Of a DNA stretch of 5,155 nt, positions 4,490 through 5,155 are shown one piece after another (positions within the stretch are counted from its first letter, which is position 1; every line of letters begins with the position of its first letter). Source of the stretch: Burkholderiales bacterium (lineage in GTDB: Bacteria > Pseudomonadota > Gammaproteobacteria > Burkholderiales > Burkholderiaceae_C); contig SBFU01000012.1 of assembly GCA_006227785.1 (NCBI GenBank), forward strand, positions 1-5,155, read 5' to 3'. Below the pieces are notes generated by a model. It saw only the letters and a list, made by a program, of their open reading frames with translations. It was not told where the DNA came from and did not search any database. Made by a program: the position numbers and the translations under genes.

Positions 4490-5155
4490 TCAGGGCCTTG
4501 CCACACCGGTCTTGGCATACCGTGTGACCACGTCCCAGACGATCTCGCTCATTAGCCGGGCTGCGGCTTCGTCGGGAAGGCTCGCAGGCGTGCCATCGGC
4601 CTTGAGCAGGGGCGGCGCGACGGCCGGCGGTGGGCGATGGTAGAGGACAGCGTAGTGGGTCAGGGCCACCAGGTAGTTGCCCAAGTCATTCATGTGGATG
4701 TTGTCCTGTGTGCCGTCGGCGTTGCGGATGAATAGGTCGGTTCGCGACCGGACGTTTCCCACGCCACCCTGCGACTCGACCTCCCGCACGAACCTGCCCA
4801 GGACCTGACCGGCCGGAATGACGTGGACTGGCCCGGCGGTGTCGCCGTAGGCCATGCCCCTGGCCAGCAGAACCCCTTCCCAGTGCTTGGGCAGGTCTTC
4901 GTCGAGTCGTTCAAGCCAGCCCTTGGGGTCGTCAAGTCGGTGCCAGGTCTCGTACAGGTAGACGCGGATGTCGGATCGGTGTGTCCGGGCTTCGCGGGCC
5001 CACTTCCGCAGGTATTTGGGGCTGTCAAAGTACTTGATGGCATCCCTAATTTCCACCATTTCGGTCAGCACCAGCACATCGAAGTTGCCACTGCGGACGG
5101 CCTCCAGGGCGTCCTTGTAGCGCGGATGGGCATTCTCCTGTTCGAAGCCGTTGAT
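4490..5155 (-). CDS. SGNH/GDSL-hydrolase-like protein, C-terminal part (runs off right edge)
   Basis: The frame is open from the window edge (5155) to a stop at 4490, giving 221 codons without the N-terminus. A GTG at 5077 in this frame is internal, since 26 sense codons precede it (INGFEQENAH onward) and F-D-V-L-V-L spans it as a typical buried strand. Near the C-terminus D151-N-I-H154 matches the block V Asp-x-x-His of SGNH/GDSL hydrolases, followed by MND and a helix. The middle part has R-V-Y-L-Y-E-T-W-H (64-72) and VHVIPAGQVL (110-119), the pattern of a strand-rich alpha/beta hydrolase of this group. The nucleophile Ser and oxyanion blocks would lie outside the window, so catalytic competence cannot be judged. 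Possible roles are esterase or acyl transfer on a polysaccharide, inferred from context. It is separated from the downstream run by 163 bases, so it may belong to a different transcript. The residues after 175 are Pro/Ala-rich and look like a linker plus a terminal helix. Confidence 0.72.
   Translation of the reverse strand: MNGFEQENAHPRYKDALEAVRSGNFDVLVLTEMVEIRDAIKYFDSPKYLRKWAREARTHRSDIRVYLYETWHRLDDPKGWLERLDEDLPKHWEGVLLARGMAYGDTAGPVHVIPAGQVLGRFVREVESQGGVGNVRSRTDLFIRNADGTQDNIHMNDLGNYLVALTHYAVLYHRPPPAVAPPLLKADGTPASLPDEAAARLMSEIVWDVVTRYAKTGVARP

Noticed and set aside
4327..4518. N-terminal extension of the GDPD-like protein up to an ATG at 4518
   Set aside because: The extra 64 residues show no domain or signal peptide and would overlap the SGNH-like gene by 29 bases; family similarity starts exactly at the ATG at 4326.

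Overview
This is a GC-rich window in which every credible gene lies on the minus strand. The reading order is therefore right to left. It looks like part of a surface-polysaccharide (capsule, O-antigen or LPS core) biosynthesis locus of a proteobacterium. The Gram-negative assignment is inferred from the WavE-family (LPS synthesis) protein, the GC-rich codon use and the tightly overlapping operon. No sequence feature fixes the genus.

Layout in the direction of transcription: (1) the C-terminal 221 codons of an SGNH/GDSL-hydrolase-like protein that runs off the right edge (5155-4490). (2) A 163-nt gap (4489-4327) holding a plausible sigma70-type promoter. (3) A compact run of six genes: a glycerophosphodiesterase-like (GDPD-like) protein (4326-3691), a HAD-family phosphatase/phosphomutase (3701-3069), a divergent nucleotidyltransferase-like protein (3072-2335), a small single-domain cupin (2329-2009), a canonical nucleotidyltransferase (2015-1245) and a WavE-family protein (1237-149). 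(4) After 63 nt, the first 28 codons of a third sugar-1-phosphate nucleotidyltransferase, cut by the left edge (85-1). Junctions in the run are +11, +4, -5, +7 and -7 nt (overlap positive, gap negative), so it is very likely one translationally coupled transcript.

Inferred joint role: the HAD enzyme and the nucleotidyltransferases would prepare and activate a phosphorylated sugar or small polyol/amine as an NDP derivative. The cupin could bind or isomerise an intermediate. The GDPD-like enzyme could cleave or exchange a phosphodiester-linked group, and the WavE protein would take part in assembling the glycan. The substrate cannot be read from the sequence.

The most notable points are the tandem nucleotidyltransferase paralogues, one of which has lost the Gly-x-Gly-x-Arg signature; the GDPD-like protein with Asn where the third metal-ligand Glu is expected; and the truncated third nucleotidyltransferase, which is easily overlooked at the left edge. 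No RNA genes, CRISPR arrays, insertion sequences or long repeats were seen.
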